Assembly (NCBI GenBank): GCA_028696165.1
Contig: JAQVHQ010000033.1
Span: 1-39,568, forward strand
Length of the DNA stretch: 39,568 nt
Direction: 5' to 3'
From: Lachnospiraceae bacterium
GTDB taxonomy: Bacteria; Bacillota; Clostridia; Lachnospirales; Lachnospiraceae
Shown here one piece after another: positions 17,424 to 25,051 of the stretch. The position numbers were made by a program, and so were the translations under genes. The notes below the pieces were generated by a model. It did no database searches, was not told where the DNA came from, and saw only the letters and a program-made list of their open reading frames with translations. Each line of letters begins with the position of its first letter. Within the stretch, counting starts at the first letter, position 1.

Positions 17424-18218
17424 TCACGTGAAATAGTATTGAATTACTTTTTCCACAAGCTCCGAACTAAGTGGATGCTCCTTGGTTTCAAAAGTAGTAA
17501 TCAGATTAATGGATGGAATAATATTATTTTCAGTATAGATTGTAAGTTTAGAATATACATTTTTTGCGTATTTTTCATTATCCATCATACCAAAATGCTC
17601 CCAATAATAGATTTGTTGTGTATTAGGATGAAGAATTGTAAAATCAGGATACACCGGAATATCATTTAACAGCAAAAGTGCCTCATACCTAAAAGGAATT
17701 TGATTCACATAAAGTGCCATATCAATGAGCGATTCAGATTTGGAACGAACTACATTCCCAGAAATAGATTTTTGTGTTAATTGTTCTGGATATTTGGTGT
17801 TATGTTCATAAGTCTCTGCTAACCATTCTGTAACTTTCTGTTTCGTTGATTTAAAATAAGGGGAAAGAAGTGGATAATATCGGGGATCTGATATTAATAA
17901 ATCTGCCTGATTGGCTAATCTAGAATTGGATGGTAGATAATAATTGAGAGCGTTTCTCTCTTGAGTAAGATCTTCGAGTTTCAGAGAAAGATATTTTCTT
18001 TTAGCAAGCTCCTCCGCATAGCGTCTTTCGGATTTAGGTATATATTTTAGTTTTTTTCCATCATTAACATACCATTTGAACCGTGTTTGATATCGTGTGA
18101 CAATCAGCTTACCTGGCGGAAGAGAATTCAACTGCTTGTTAATGTCTGATATTTCATTATCCAGCCTTCTGACTTCTGCATTTAAGTTTTGGGTAATCGT
18201 AATAATTTCCTCCTTCAC
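17424..18218 (-). CDS. PD-(D/E)XK nuclease-like protein of unknown role
   Basis: A 264-residue protein. The N-terminal third is a heptad-rich coiled coil (about 4-34 and 64-92: LNAEVRRLDNEISDINKQL) around a basic insert TRYQTRFKWYVNDGKKLKYI. The C-terminal half has the spacing of a PD-(D/E)XK nuclease. E162 lies in SKSESLIDMAL, D192 in VYPDFTILHP and E207 in IYYWEHFGMMD, with Y217, K219 and K225 following. The usual E-x-K lysine is not in its standard place (E-H-F), so activity is uncertain. I have seen this coiled-coil plus WEH-type protein often in Clostridia without a known function. It lies between tRNA-Gly and the Wadjet jetD gene, so a defence link is possible but unproven. The upstream region is AT-rich. 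Confidence 0.6.
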   Translation of the reverse strand: MKEEIITITQNLNAEVRRLDNEISDINKQLNSLPPGKLIVTRYQTRFKWYVNDGKKLKYIPKSERRYAEELAKRKYLSLKLEDLTQERNALNYYLPSNSRLANQADLLISDPRYYPLLSPYFKSTKQKVTEWLAETYEHNTKYPEQLTQKSISGNVVRSKSESLIDMALYVNQIPFRYEALLLLNDIPVYPDFTILHPNTQQIYYWEHFGMMDNEKYAKNVYSKLTIYTENNIIPSINLITTFETKEHPLSSELVEKVIQYYFT

Positions 18219-18392
18219 ATAAATAATTTTGATGTATATTATTATAAGAACAATAGACTTATTTTGTAAAGACTTTACGCAATTAAAGTTTCATTAAATT
18301 TCAGCTAAAAATTAATAAAATCATTTGGTGTCCCTATTTAATGCTGTCTTTTTGATAATACTTTTGGAATGTTCCTGTTAAGATGTGCCCAT

Positions 18393-18650
18393 TGGAATTT
18401 GCCCATTGGAATTTGCCTGTTGGAATTTGCCTGCTGGAATTTGCCTGTTGGAATTTGCCTGCTGGAATTTGCCTGTTGGAATTTGCCTGTTGGAATTTGC
18501 CTGTTGGAATTTGCCTGTTGGAATTTGCCTGCTGGAATTTGCCTGTTGGAATTTGCCTGTTGGAATTTGCCTGTTGGAATTTGCCTGCTGGAATTTGCCT
18601 GTTGGAATTTGCCTGTTGGAATTTGCCTGTTGGAATTTGCCTGTTGGATT
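18393..18650. repeat. 14-bp tandem array, about 18 copies
   Basis: The unit TGGAATTTGCCTGT (C/T variation at one position) recurs every 14 bp from 18393 to 18631 with almost no drift, then ends in a broken copy (TTGGATTC). Because 14 is not a multiple of 3, all plus-strand frames and one minus frame stay open and give meaningless repeats. The first two copies carry CCCA in place of CCTG. No function is evident. Confidence 0.95.
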
Positions 18651-18762
18651 CACATTTCGGATAATTTGCATAAAGGATAAAATAGTTTTGCAGTGCTCCT
18701 AGAAATATTTCATTTACTCATACCGCACTTTCCTGAAAAGCACATTAAATATACTATTTTAG

Positions 18763-19066
18763 CAAGGCATACCGCTTACTCATCCGCCTCCTTGCCTCGT
18801 TTTCTTAACAAACACATTGAATATCCACCTTAGCGAGGCATATTGCTTACTTATACGCCTCCTTGCCTCGTTTTCTTAACAAACACATTGAATATCCACC
18901 TTAGCGAGGCATATTGCTTACTCATCCGCTTCTCTTGCCTCGTTTTTTTCTATCATTCGAGGCAAAACATACCAGAATTGCTTAATTATGCCTCGTTATA
19001 CTTTGTATCGCCTAGAAAAGGCAAGGAAACGAGGCAAACATAGTCATAAGTCTTCTATATACCCCG
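18763..19066. repeat. CGAGGCA-N23/24-TGCCTCG array, locus 1 (five units)
   Basis: Inverted heptamers enclose fixed-length interiors. The five units are 18763-18799 (CAAGGCA, 23 nt), 18834-18870 (23), 18905-18942 (24), 18958-18995 (24) and 19030-19066 (23, ending TACCCCG). The first three units lie in an approximately 71-bp tandem duplication (linker TTTTCTTAACAAACACATTG), so their interiors are nearly identical. Units 4 and 5 have unrelated interiors. The conserved leader seen at the other two loci is not recognisable here. Confidence 0.85.
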
Positions 19067-19092
19067 CATAAACTTACTGCTTCCCCCTTGAG

Positions 19093-19212
19093 ACTTCTCT
19101 CAGGGCTTCTCTTGAGACTTTTCTTGTAGCTTCTCTTAAGGCTTCTCTTGTAACTTCTCTTAAGGCTTCTCTTGTGACTTCTCTCGAGGCTTCTCTTGTG
19201 GCTTCTCTCAAG
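19093..19212. repeat. 12-bp tandem array, 10 copies
   Basis: Units of the form (G/A)CTTCTCTTRWG repeat every 12 bp, alternating GCTTCTCTTAAG-like and ACTTCTCTTGTA-like copies, so a 24-bp higher-order period is partly visible. It lies 25 bp beyond the jetD stop. Simple pyrimidine-rich sequence; no coding signal. Confidence 0.9.
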
Positions 19213-19237
19213 TTTTTAATCCTCTTCCCCACAAAAG

Positions 19238-20401
19238 CTAATACAGGAAGCTTTCCTGCTCAATCACCATGCCTTGTTCCAAAATCGCCTGTATTAAATC
19301 TGCCAGAATTGGTTCTTCTACTTTTTCAAGTTTTTTTCTTTTTGTTTCTTCAAGAATTTCTCCCTCAATCAGATTTTTCTCATATATTTCCCGATTCATA
19401 TTCAACGGCTGTAATTCAGGAAATATATTTTCTCGAATAAACTGAAATATCCGTATGCCTCCATAATCCAAATCGCCTGTATGATAATACTCCACTTTTT
19501 CGTTCTCTAACACCTTGCTAAGTTTTCGCAAAAAATCACATTCTTTTGGTGAAAAATATCCATGGCTAAATATTATCAAAGTTCCTTCTTCTATGGGCAT
19601 CATCACATAATTCGCTTTATTTTCCACAGTTATAATCTTCTGTATTTTCTGTTTTTCACAAATATGAGCGTATTTTAAAGTCTCGCTGTTTAATACGGTT
19701 CCATATCTCCATTCAGATAAGTCAATCTGCTTCCCTTCCAGATTCAATAAAAGATTACCTTTGGCCTCAAGTTCCTGCTTATACTCCTCGATCAACAACT
19801 GCGATAATATGGTGGTATCATCCATATTGTCATCGATATCATCATGGTGTCTCTTGGCAATACTGATAACTCTGCTTTGCAGTTTTTGTTCGAAAGTTTT
19901 GGAATTGTGCAGATAACGTCTGCTGAAAATTCTTTTAAATATTGGCTCCTGAAGTTGATCTAATCCACACATACACTTGCCCAAAAGAAGCTCCTGATCC
20001 CAATTATTTATGATTTTTCCTTGGTCAATGCGATTCATGCACTCTGTATAGTATGCACGAATCCAGGATTTCCTGCATATATTCAATTGTTGCTTCATAT
20101 AAGCAAGCTGCTTTTTCACTTTATCCAACTTAGGTGTTCTTTCTGTCAATGCATAGAACTTGCGAATATTCTTTAATTCATAATTGATTAGTTCTATATC
20201 GCTTCGGTTATTAAACCACTTTACAGTCCATAACCCATCCTGCTCCAATTGCTTTGCTTCTTCTATAATAGAACCTTTCCCTAATGCATTTATCAACTCC
20301 TGTTGAATTCGAAAGGAACGATTTCCCGTAGCTTCTTCCTGCCAATCTGTTTTGCTGCTCTCAAATTTATTCAAAATTCTTTCCAAAATTTCATATTTCA
20401 T
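19238..20401 (-). CDS. jetD: Wadjet protein JetD (TOPRIM-type nuclease subunit)
   Basis: A 387-residue protein. The N-terminal 230 residues are a helical and winged-helix arm region (DUF3322-like: SFRIQQELINALGKGSIIEE, WIRAYYTECMNRIDQGKIIN). The C-terminal part is a DUF2220 TOPRIM-like domain with the acidic set E260 in KIITVENKANYV and D310/D312 in YYHTGDLDYGGIRIFQF. In Wadjet systems JetD cleaves closed circular DNA that JetABC has loop-extruded. Length and motif order fit the family. AGAAGG lies 9 nt before the ATG. It follows the gene at 20483 by about 80 bp and lies about 7.1 kb from jetC rather than adjacent to it. Tandem copies of its own 5' start region lie directly upstream. Confidence 0.82.
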   Translation of the reverse strand: MKYEILERILNKFESSKTDWQEEATGNRSFRIQQELINALGKGSIIEEAKQLEQDGLWTVKWFNNRSDIELINYELKNIRKFYALTERTPKLDKVKKQLAYMKQQLNICRKSWIRAYYTECMNRIDQGKIINNWDQELLLGKCMCGLDQLQEPIFKRIFSRRYLHNSKTFEQKLQSRVISIAKRHHDDIDDNMDDTTILSQLLIEEYKQELEAKGNLLLNLEGKQIDLSEWRYGTVLNSETLKYAHICEKQKIQKIITVENKANYVMMPIEEGTLIIFSHGYFSPKECDFLRKLSKVLENEKVEYYHTGDLDYGGIRIFQFIRENIFPELQPLNMNREIYEKNLIEGEILEETKRKKLEKVEEPILADLIQAILEQGMVIEQESFLY

Positions 20402-20405
20402 AGAT

Positions 20406-20494
20406 CATGCCTTCTGCTTCCCACAATTTCATATTTTACAATTTCATGCCTTCTGCTTCCCACAATTTCATATTTTATAATTTCATGCCTTCTG
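20406..20494 (-). repeat. 39-bp tandem repeat duplicating the jetD start region
   Basis: CATGCCTTCTG recurs at 20406, 20445 and 20484 (period 39). Read on the minus strand each unit contains a GAAGGCATG ribosome-site-like stretch and AAATATGAAATTGTGGGAAG. The latter closely matches the true jetD start (AAATATGAAATTTTGGAAAG), so the units look like duplicated starts. The distal copy also encodes the last residues of the gene ending at 20483. Confidence 0.8.
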
Positions 20495-21274
20495 CTTTCC
20501 ATTCGCTCCAAAATGTAATTCCCGCATTCCTTCTACTTCATCACACACTGGTTTTAGATTGCATATAGAACAATCCATTTTTAAATCTTTTAATATGTGA
20601 TTTAGAGATTCTGTAATCTGTTCCATTTGAATTGCATGCTTCTGCAGTTCGGCATATGGAAATTCAGGCGCTGTAATAAATACTATTTTTACAGCCTGGA
20701 CCTGTGAATGTTCATGATATGCCTGCGAAAATATCTTTCCAACCTTCTGAAAATCCAGTCCTTCCAACAATGCGTCTTTTCCCACACGAACTGCTTCCCT
20801 ATTATTCGCTGTCGAAATTCGCATCATATATCCCTTAGGGCTCACATGATAACGGGTGTATTCGATTTGGCGCATTGTCGAATAGGCTGCATTACTATCT
20901 TTGAAAAAATCATCTGCGACTTTTACAAATACCAGACGGGCATAAGCTGTGTCATTTTTTATCTGAGGTAAGTCTGGACCGATTTGTATAATTTCATCTC
21001 TCGATACCAGGCTTTCCTGTGATGTGAATCCCATTGCACTCACTGCATAACAATCAGCTCCACCCAGTTCATAAGCCATCTCGTGACGCAATATCAGATT
21101 ATCATCTTCTGCCGTAGGCCATTCTAAATTAGCCGCATTCTCTCTAATTGCTTTTTGATTGCTTTTGTCGCTTTGAAAATGGAATGGACTGCTTAATGTA
21201 TCCTTATATTTCCGGCAGCTAAAGGATTCCACCATTTCCTGGATTTCGCTTATATTTTTATCATATAGCTTCAT
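20483..21274 (-). CDS. Acetyl-CoA synthase beta-like (CdhC/AcsB-related) small protein
   Basis: A 263-residue soluble protein. It reads like a fragment of the acetyl-CoA synthase/CO dehydrogenase beta family: AYELGGADCYAVSAMGFTS (about 67-85), an internal VRVGKDALLEGLDFQKVGKI and a C-terminal DCSICNLKPVCDEVEGMREL with C235, C238 and C244. Full AcsB is about 700 residues, so this is a short paralogue, not a working synthase by itself. The three cysteines could hold a cluster or nickel. AGGAG precedes the ATG by 8 nt. It sits 39 bp after a tiny membrane protein gene, downstream of a 2-hydroxyacyl-CoA dehydratase activase and a CooC-like nickel ATPase. That context supports a metal-centre enzyme module. 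The family call is from memory and should be treated as tentative. Confidence 0.5.
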   Translation of the reverse strand: MKLYDKNISEIQEMVESFSCRKYKDTLSSPFHFQSDKSNQKAIRENAANLEWPTAEDDNLILRHEMAYELGGADCYAVSAMGFTSQESLVSRDEIIQIGPDLPQIKNDTAYARLVFVKVADDFFKDSNAAYSTMRQIEYTRYHVSPKGYMMRISTANNREAVRVGKDALLEGLDFQKVGKIFSQAYHEHSQVQAVKIVFITAPEFPYAELQKHAIQMEQITESLNHILKDLKMDCSICNLKPVCDEVEGMRELHFGANGKQKA

Positions 21275-21313
21275 TTGTGATTCTCCTGATTTTTATGCCC
21301 TTGTCTTTGTTAT

Positions 21314-21496
21314 CTACTTTTCCTGTCTGGACTTTGCATCTCTTTTTGCCTTGCCTCTGTCATATATCTTCTCCATGAGCGGAAGCATCTTTGATGCTGC
21401 TTTCATATCCAGATTGAAAAAATAAATTACAAGACTAAGCATGAACAGTGCCACAAAGACACAGGCTACGATTAACACTATTTTCAAAATAATCAT
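21314..21496 (-). CDS. 60-residue single-helix membrane protein
   Basis: One N-terminal membrane helix (about residues 3-27, ILKIVLIVACVFVALFMLSL) is followed by a positively charged tail with KMLPLMEKIYDRGKAKRDAK. Start and stop are credible: AAAGGAAG lies 6 nt before the ATG, and the ATG overlaps the activase stop by 4 nt, so translation is coupled. It may tether or accompany the activase at the membrane (inference). No known family. Confidence 0.65.
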   Translation of the reverse strand: MIILKIVLIVACVFVALFMLSLVIYFFNLDMKAASKMLPLMEKIYDRGKAKRDAKSRQEK

Positions 21497-22287
21497 AATA
21501 CGCTTCCTTTCTGACGTGCAAACTCTGCGGCTCCCAGGGCGCCCATAAGCTGGGGATCAATAGGAAGTTCTACTACTTTTATCTTTAATACTTTTTCAAT
21601 GGCCTGCTTTAAACCATCATTTTTGGCACAGCCGCCTGTCAAGGCAACATAATCTACAGCACCGGCTTTTTTTGCCATTACAAAACATCTTTTTGCTACA
21701 GATAGTTCTATACCTGCGGCAATTTCTTCCATAGGTTTTCCTTCACCTGCCAAAGAAATAACTTCACTTTCGGCAAATACTGCACACTGTGCTGTTATAG
21801 GAATAACATTCTTCGTTTTAAGCGATAACTTAGAAAATTCGTCCAGCGTCATTTCAAAAGCATTAGCCATGTTCTCGAAGAATCTTCCTGTACCTGCTGC
21901 ACACTTATCGTTCATAGCAAAATTAAGTACGGTACCATCTGTATCCACGGCAATTCCTTTTACGTCCTGTCCGCCGATATCAATAATTGCTTTTACATCC
22001 GGAGCTGCCACATGCACACCCATGGCATGACAACTGATTTCCGAGACATTTTCATCTGCAAAGGGTACTTTATTTCTGCCGTAGCCAGTACCTATTAGAT
22101 ATGCCAGTTCCTTGGCATCTGACAATTCTTTTACCTGACTGACAGCCTCATCCAAAGCCGCCTGCGCACTGAGCACAGGATTAATGCGGCTTCGATTCGT
22201 TACATTAGCAGCCATTTTCCCATTTTCATCCAGAATTACACATTTTGTATATGTACTTCCTGCATCACAACCACCATAATATTTCAT
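21493..22287 (-). CDS. 2-hydroxyacyl-CoA dehydratase activase (BadF/HgdC family)
   Basis: A 264-residue ASKHA-fold ATPase. Such proteins form a dimer with one bridging [4Fe-4S] cluster and inject a low-potential electron into 2-hydroxyacyl-CoA dehydratases or related reductases at the cost of ATP. Visible motifs are GCDAGSTYTKCVILDENG (phosphate-1), IIDIGGQDVKGIAVDTDG, cluster cysteine C129 in NDKCAAGTGRFFE, cluster cysteine C168 in ITAQCAVFAESE, and VALTGGCAKNDGL. Length equals that of classical HgdC (about 260). Its partner dehydratase-like subunits are encoded about 1.2 kb upstream on the same strand, separated by a gap full of repeats. Confidence 0.92.
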   Translation of the reverse strand: MKYYGGCDAGSTYTKCVILDENGKMAANVTNRSRINPVLSAQAALDEAVSQVKELSDAKELAYLIGTGYGRNKVPFADENVSEISCHAMGVHVAAPDVKAIIDIGGQDVKGIAVDTDGTVLNFAMNDKCAAGTGRFFENMANAFEMTLDEFSKLSLKTKNVIPITAQCAVFAESEVISLAGEGKPMEEIAAGIELSVAKRCFVMAKKAGAVDYVALTGGCAKNDGLKQAIEKVLKIKVVELPIDPQLMGALGAAEFARQKGSVL

Positions 22288-22366
22288 AATTCTCTTCTCT
22301 CTGTACTTTCTTATTTATTTTTCTTATTTATTTTTCTTATTTTTTCTCATTTTCTCATCCAGGGTC

Positions 22367-22534
22367 AAGAGGATATTCGGAATCCGCTTCGCTGCTTCGC
22401 TACTTGCCTCTACACCTCATGCTGCTTCACAGCTTGTCAGTAGGGGCTTGTATCCCCTACTGACACAAGCAAGTCCCCCCACCGCTTAATGCTCTTCGCA
22501 TTTGAAGCAGAGGACTTACTTGATGAGGTTAAAA
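22367..22534. repeat. 168-bp interspersed element, copy 1
   Basis: Nearly identical to 23321-23490 over its whole length, in the same orientation. It contains the strong hairpin TCAGTAGGGG-cttgtat-CCCCTACTGA flanked by GCTTG/CAAGC. Two further complementary stretches (ACCTCAT with ATGAGGT, and AAGTCC with GGACTT) suggest a multibranched RNA fold. A 29-bp end fragment is also found at 13532. Confidence 0.9.
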
Positions 22535-22708
22535 TATCTATTTAACCTTTTACATAGATACAAAACCTCAAAAAACCTTGCTATACTCAGTAGCTTTACT
22601 TGTTAAAACCAGCCTAACAAACCTCTAATATATCAAACCAGGATACAAATCATGAACTACTCTTTTTAGATATAAACATGAAAAATTTTGTCCATGAAAA
22701 AGATTCTA

Positions 22709-22767
22709 GCATAAAATTGAGTATAAAATAAAAATTCTTCATGTCCACTGTATAGTGGTACATTATA
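22709..22767 (+). promoter_or_regulatory. Conserved leader of the CGAGGCA array, locus 2
   Basis: This 59-bp block matches the reverse complement of 33372-33430 at most positions. Shared words are GCATAAAATTG, GTATAAAATAA, AATTCTTCATGTCCA, TGTATAG and GTACATTATA. It ends 9 bp before the first CGAGGCA unit. Function unknown; it could be a promoter, a recognition site or an ancestral insertion end. Confidence 0.8.
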
Positions 22768-22776
22768 TCAGAATGC

Positions 22777-23008
22777 CGAGGCATAAATGCTTGCCATACA
22801 ATAATCATGCCTCGTTTTAATGAAAATAGTTATATAAATTGTTAGTTACGAGGCACATAAACTTGTAAATCGAAAATCTGCCCCACAAAACAAGTTTATG
22901 TGAGGCAAACGAAGGTTGTTGAGCTATATATGCCCCACCACAACTGTACATATTCTACTTTCGAAAAGAAACGAGGCATAGATTTCAAAACGCCTTCCAT
23001 ATGCCCCA
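22777..23008 (+). repeat. CGAGGCA-N23/24-TGCCYCR array, locus 2 (four units)
   Basis: Units lie at 22777-22814 (interior 24 nt, TGCCTCG), 22849-22885 (23, TGCCCCA), 22901-22937 (TGAGGCA start, 23, TGCCCCA) and 22972-23008 (23, TGCCCCA). The interiors are unrelated to one another. In unit 2 CACATAAACTTG is matched by CAAGTTTATGTG before unit 3, a 12-bp inverted repeat overlapping the unit. No credible protein is encoded across it. Confidence 0.85.
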
Positions 23009-23051
23009 CCATATGCTTCACCGCATTTTTCATAACCAGTATCGCTTTTGG

Positions 23052-23242
23052 GCTGCTGGTATCACTTTTTTACAACCAGTATCTCTTTTTGCTGCCAGTA
23101 TCTCTTTTTGCTGCTAGTATCACCTTTTGCTGCTAGTATCACCTTTTGCTGCCAGTATCACCTTTTGCTGCCGGTATCACCTTTTGCTGCTAGTATCACC
23201 TTTTGCTGCCAGTATCACCTTTTGCTGCTAGTATCACCTTTT
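23052..23242. repeat. 19-bp tandem array, 10 copies
   Basis: The unit GCTGCYAGTATCACCTTTT recurs every 19 bp; the second copy is 20 bp and the first three are diverged (ATCTCTTTTT). It lies between the CGAGGCA array and copy 2 of the 168-bp element. An open frame reads through it but is low-complexity and lacks a start signal. Confidence 0.92.
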
Positions 23243-23320
23243 GAGATTACTAGCCACATATTTTTACATGTTTGGAAATTTATAAGCCACACACCTGGAA
23301 TTGAAATTGTTTTTCTGGTA

Positions 23321-23490
23321 AAGAGGATATTCGGAATCCGCTTCGCTGCTTCGCTACTTGCCTCTACACCTCATGCTGCTTCACAGCTTGTCAGTAGGGG
23401 CTTGTATCCCCTACTGACACAAGCAAGTTCCCACCCACCGCTTAATACTCTTCGCATTTGAAGCGGGTGACTTACTTGAGGAGGTTAAAA
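23321..23490. repeat. 168/170-bp interspersed element, copy 2
   Basis: Direct repeat of 22367-22534 with a handful of differences (for example AAGTTCCCACCC against AAGTCCCCCC and GAAGCGGGTGACTT against GAAGCAGAGGACTT). Some of these keep the complementary stems pairable, which hints at selection on structure. Its left edge is 15 bp beyond GAAATTGTTTTT, and its right edge is 22 bp from the stop of the dehydratase-like gene. Confidence 0.9.
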
Positions 23491-23512
23491 AATGTCTATA
23501 TTAAGTTAATGT

Positions 23513-25051
23513 TTACCATGCATTACCATCATCGTATTCCTCTAAACTAGGGTCCAGCGGTTCTTCCCTGAGTACGGTACGCATATAGCGATTAACTTCT
23601 GTTCTCATATCCCGCCTCGTGGCATCGCTTGGTTTCATAAGTGCATGAGTAACCCAGATTAGATGCACACCATGTTTTCTCGCCTCTTCCTCGAACAGAC
23701 CGTGATATCCTGACATAGACTTGCATCCCATATGCGAGTACATGATTACCATATCTGCACGAAGTTCCTCGCAGTACCTCCACAAGGCCTCTACACCTAC
23801 TTCATAACCGCCGTTAGAACGGTTTCTCATAATCATATTCTCATATAGATACGCCAAATCATAAATAGCTTTTTCTTTGTCCTCTGTGTTAATCTTCTGC
23901 ATGGACACCATGCTGAGCATATCTGCTAATGGTACAATTCCCCAGCAGTTTTGCAGCCAGATTGGAAACGCCGTATAATATGCCGCCTGAACTCCCCAGG
24001 TAATAGCTCTGTGGCGATGTTCTTTTGTGCATAGATGTTTCTCCTTATAGCCCTTCATTGCCAATGCAGTGATTTTCTTATCTACATTCAAGAATTCATT
24101 ATTACGGCCGCCTGCCGCCTGATAGACACCGTAACGATATAGTGCTAAACTAACTCCGGTAACCTGTGGATACTGGGTTTTGGAAATATCCAGCCACTCC
24201 AGCATGTATTCCGTCTCCTGATTAAACACCTTCATGCATTTGAAGAAATGTTCCCAGTCGAAAGTTTCTCCGGTCTGCTCTTCGATAAAGTGTATAGCAT
24301 TCAGAACTTCTTCCGCTGCATAATCCTGCACACTGTCCTGAGTATGTCTGATAGGCACTGCCAGCTGAAACGTAGGAATTTTAAAACTGCGGGCTTCAAT
24401 TCCATTTCCCATAAGACTTCCGTCACAGGTGGTGTTACACTGCACTGCACACACTCCTATTAACGGAAAATCATCTGCCAGAGCTACTCCTAACTCTGCC
24501 GCAGGCATAGGACATACGTCGGAAGGGACACCATATTCCTGAGTCACATCTACGTAATAAGAACAGGATTCCTGAGCCATCATGGATACACCATACACGG
24601 ACGGCACCTCCACAGAGAGCCATTTTAAGTTTGGAAAGCCATCCATGATTTCACTCATCATATTCTCGTCAAATAAAACAATTTTGCTGTTAAATTCTGT
24701 ATCATTACCGATTTCCGGATCTGCCCGGAATATATCAGCAATCATATCACATACATCTGATACAATCAGTCCCAGACCGCTATGGGCGATACGAAGTTGT
24801 TCATCACGCATCCCCTGGGTATGCCTGTTAAAAAAATCCGGAACAGCCAGATAGTTCATCATCCATCGGTAACGGAAGAATCCCTTGATATTATTCTTAT
24901 TGAGCATAAATTTCAGAAGGACTTTCCAAATTTTCAGCCATTGGGTATAATCATACCAGGTGTCTTTTAATCCACGCCATTCCCGACGTTTTCCTGTTTT
25001 TCCGCTGGTATAAAACTTCCCCAGGCGTTCACTTCCAAGTGCTTTACTCAT
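23513..25051 (-). CDS. 2-hydroxyacyl-CoA dehydratase-family subunit (512 aa)
   Basis: A COG1775-type protein, the family of HgdA/HgdB, benzoyl-CoA reductase BcrB/C and double-cubane-cluster reductases. Cysteines available for a cluster include those in DVCPMPAAELG, GVCAVQCNTTCDGSLMG and MYSHMGCKSMSGYHG. The C-terminal MVIMYSHMGCKSMSG followed by HLIWVTHALMKPSDATRRDM corresponds to the usual last Rossmann-like lobe. At 512 residues it is longer than typical HgdA/B (about 380-480), with an N-terminal extension of basic residues (TSGKTGKRREWRG). AGGAGG precedes the ATG by 6 nt, and the start overlaps the previous gene by 8 nt. The pair is presumably energised by the activase at 21493. The substrate cannot be told; no CoA-transferase, acyl-CoA dehydrogenase or 2-hydroxyacid dehydrogenase gene is nearby. 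Confidence 0.82.
   Translation of the reverse strand: MSKALGSERLGKFYTSGKTGKRREWRGLKDTWYDYTQWLKIWKVLLKFMLNKNNIKGFFRYRWMMNYLAVPDFFNRHTQGMRDEQLRIAHSGLGLIVSDVCDMIADIFRADPEIGNDTEFNSKIVLFDENMMSEIMDGFPNLKWLSVEVPSVYGVSMMAQESCSYYVDVTQEYGVPSDVCPMPAAELGVALADDFPLIGVCAVQCNTTCDGSLMGNGIEARSFKIPTFQLAVPIRHTQDSVQDYAAEEVLNAIHFIEEQTGETFDWEHFFKCMKVFNQETEYMLEWLDISKTQYPQVTGVSLALYRYGVYQAAGGRNNEFLNVDKKITALAMKGYKEKHLCTKEHRHRAITWGVQAAYYTAFPIWLQNCWGIVPLADMLSMVSMQKINTEDKEKAIYDLAYLYENMIMRNRSNGGYEVGVEALWRYCEELRADMVIMYSHMGCKSMSGYHGLFEEEARKHGVHLIWVTHALMKPSDATRRDMRTEVNRYMRTVLREEPLDPSLEEYDDGNAW

Noticed and set aside
18369-18702. Overlapping open frames in three plus frames and one minus frame across the 14-bp array
   Set aside because: They exist only because a 14-bp repeat without stops reads through in every frame; no ribosome sites and no family resemblance.
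18763-19066. CRISPR array interpretation of the heptamer repeats
   Set aside because: Repeats are 7 nt, inverted rather than direct, linkers vary, and no cas gene is in the window.
23048-23461. Plus-strand open frame of 137 codons through the 19-bp array and the 168-bp element
   Set aside because: Made of repeat sequence only, with no start signal and no conserved protein.
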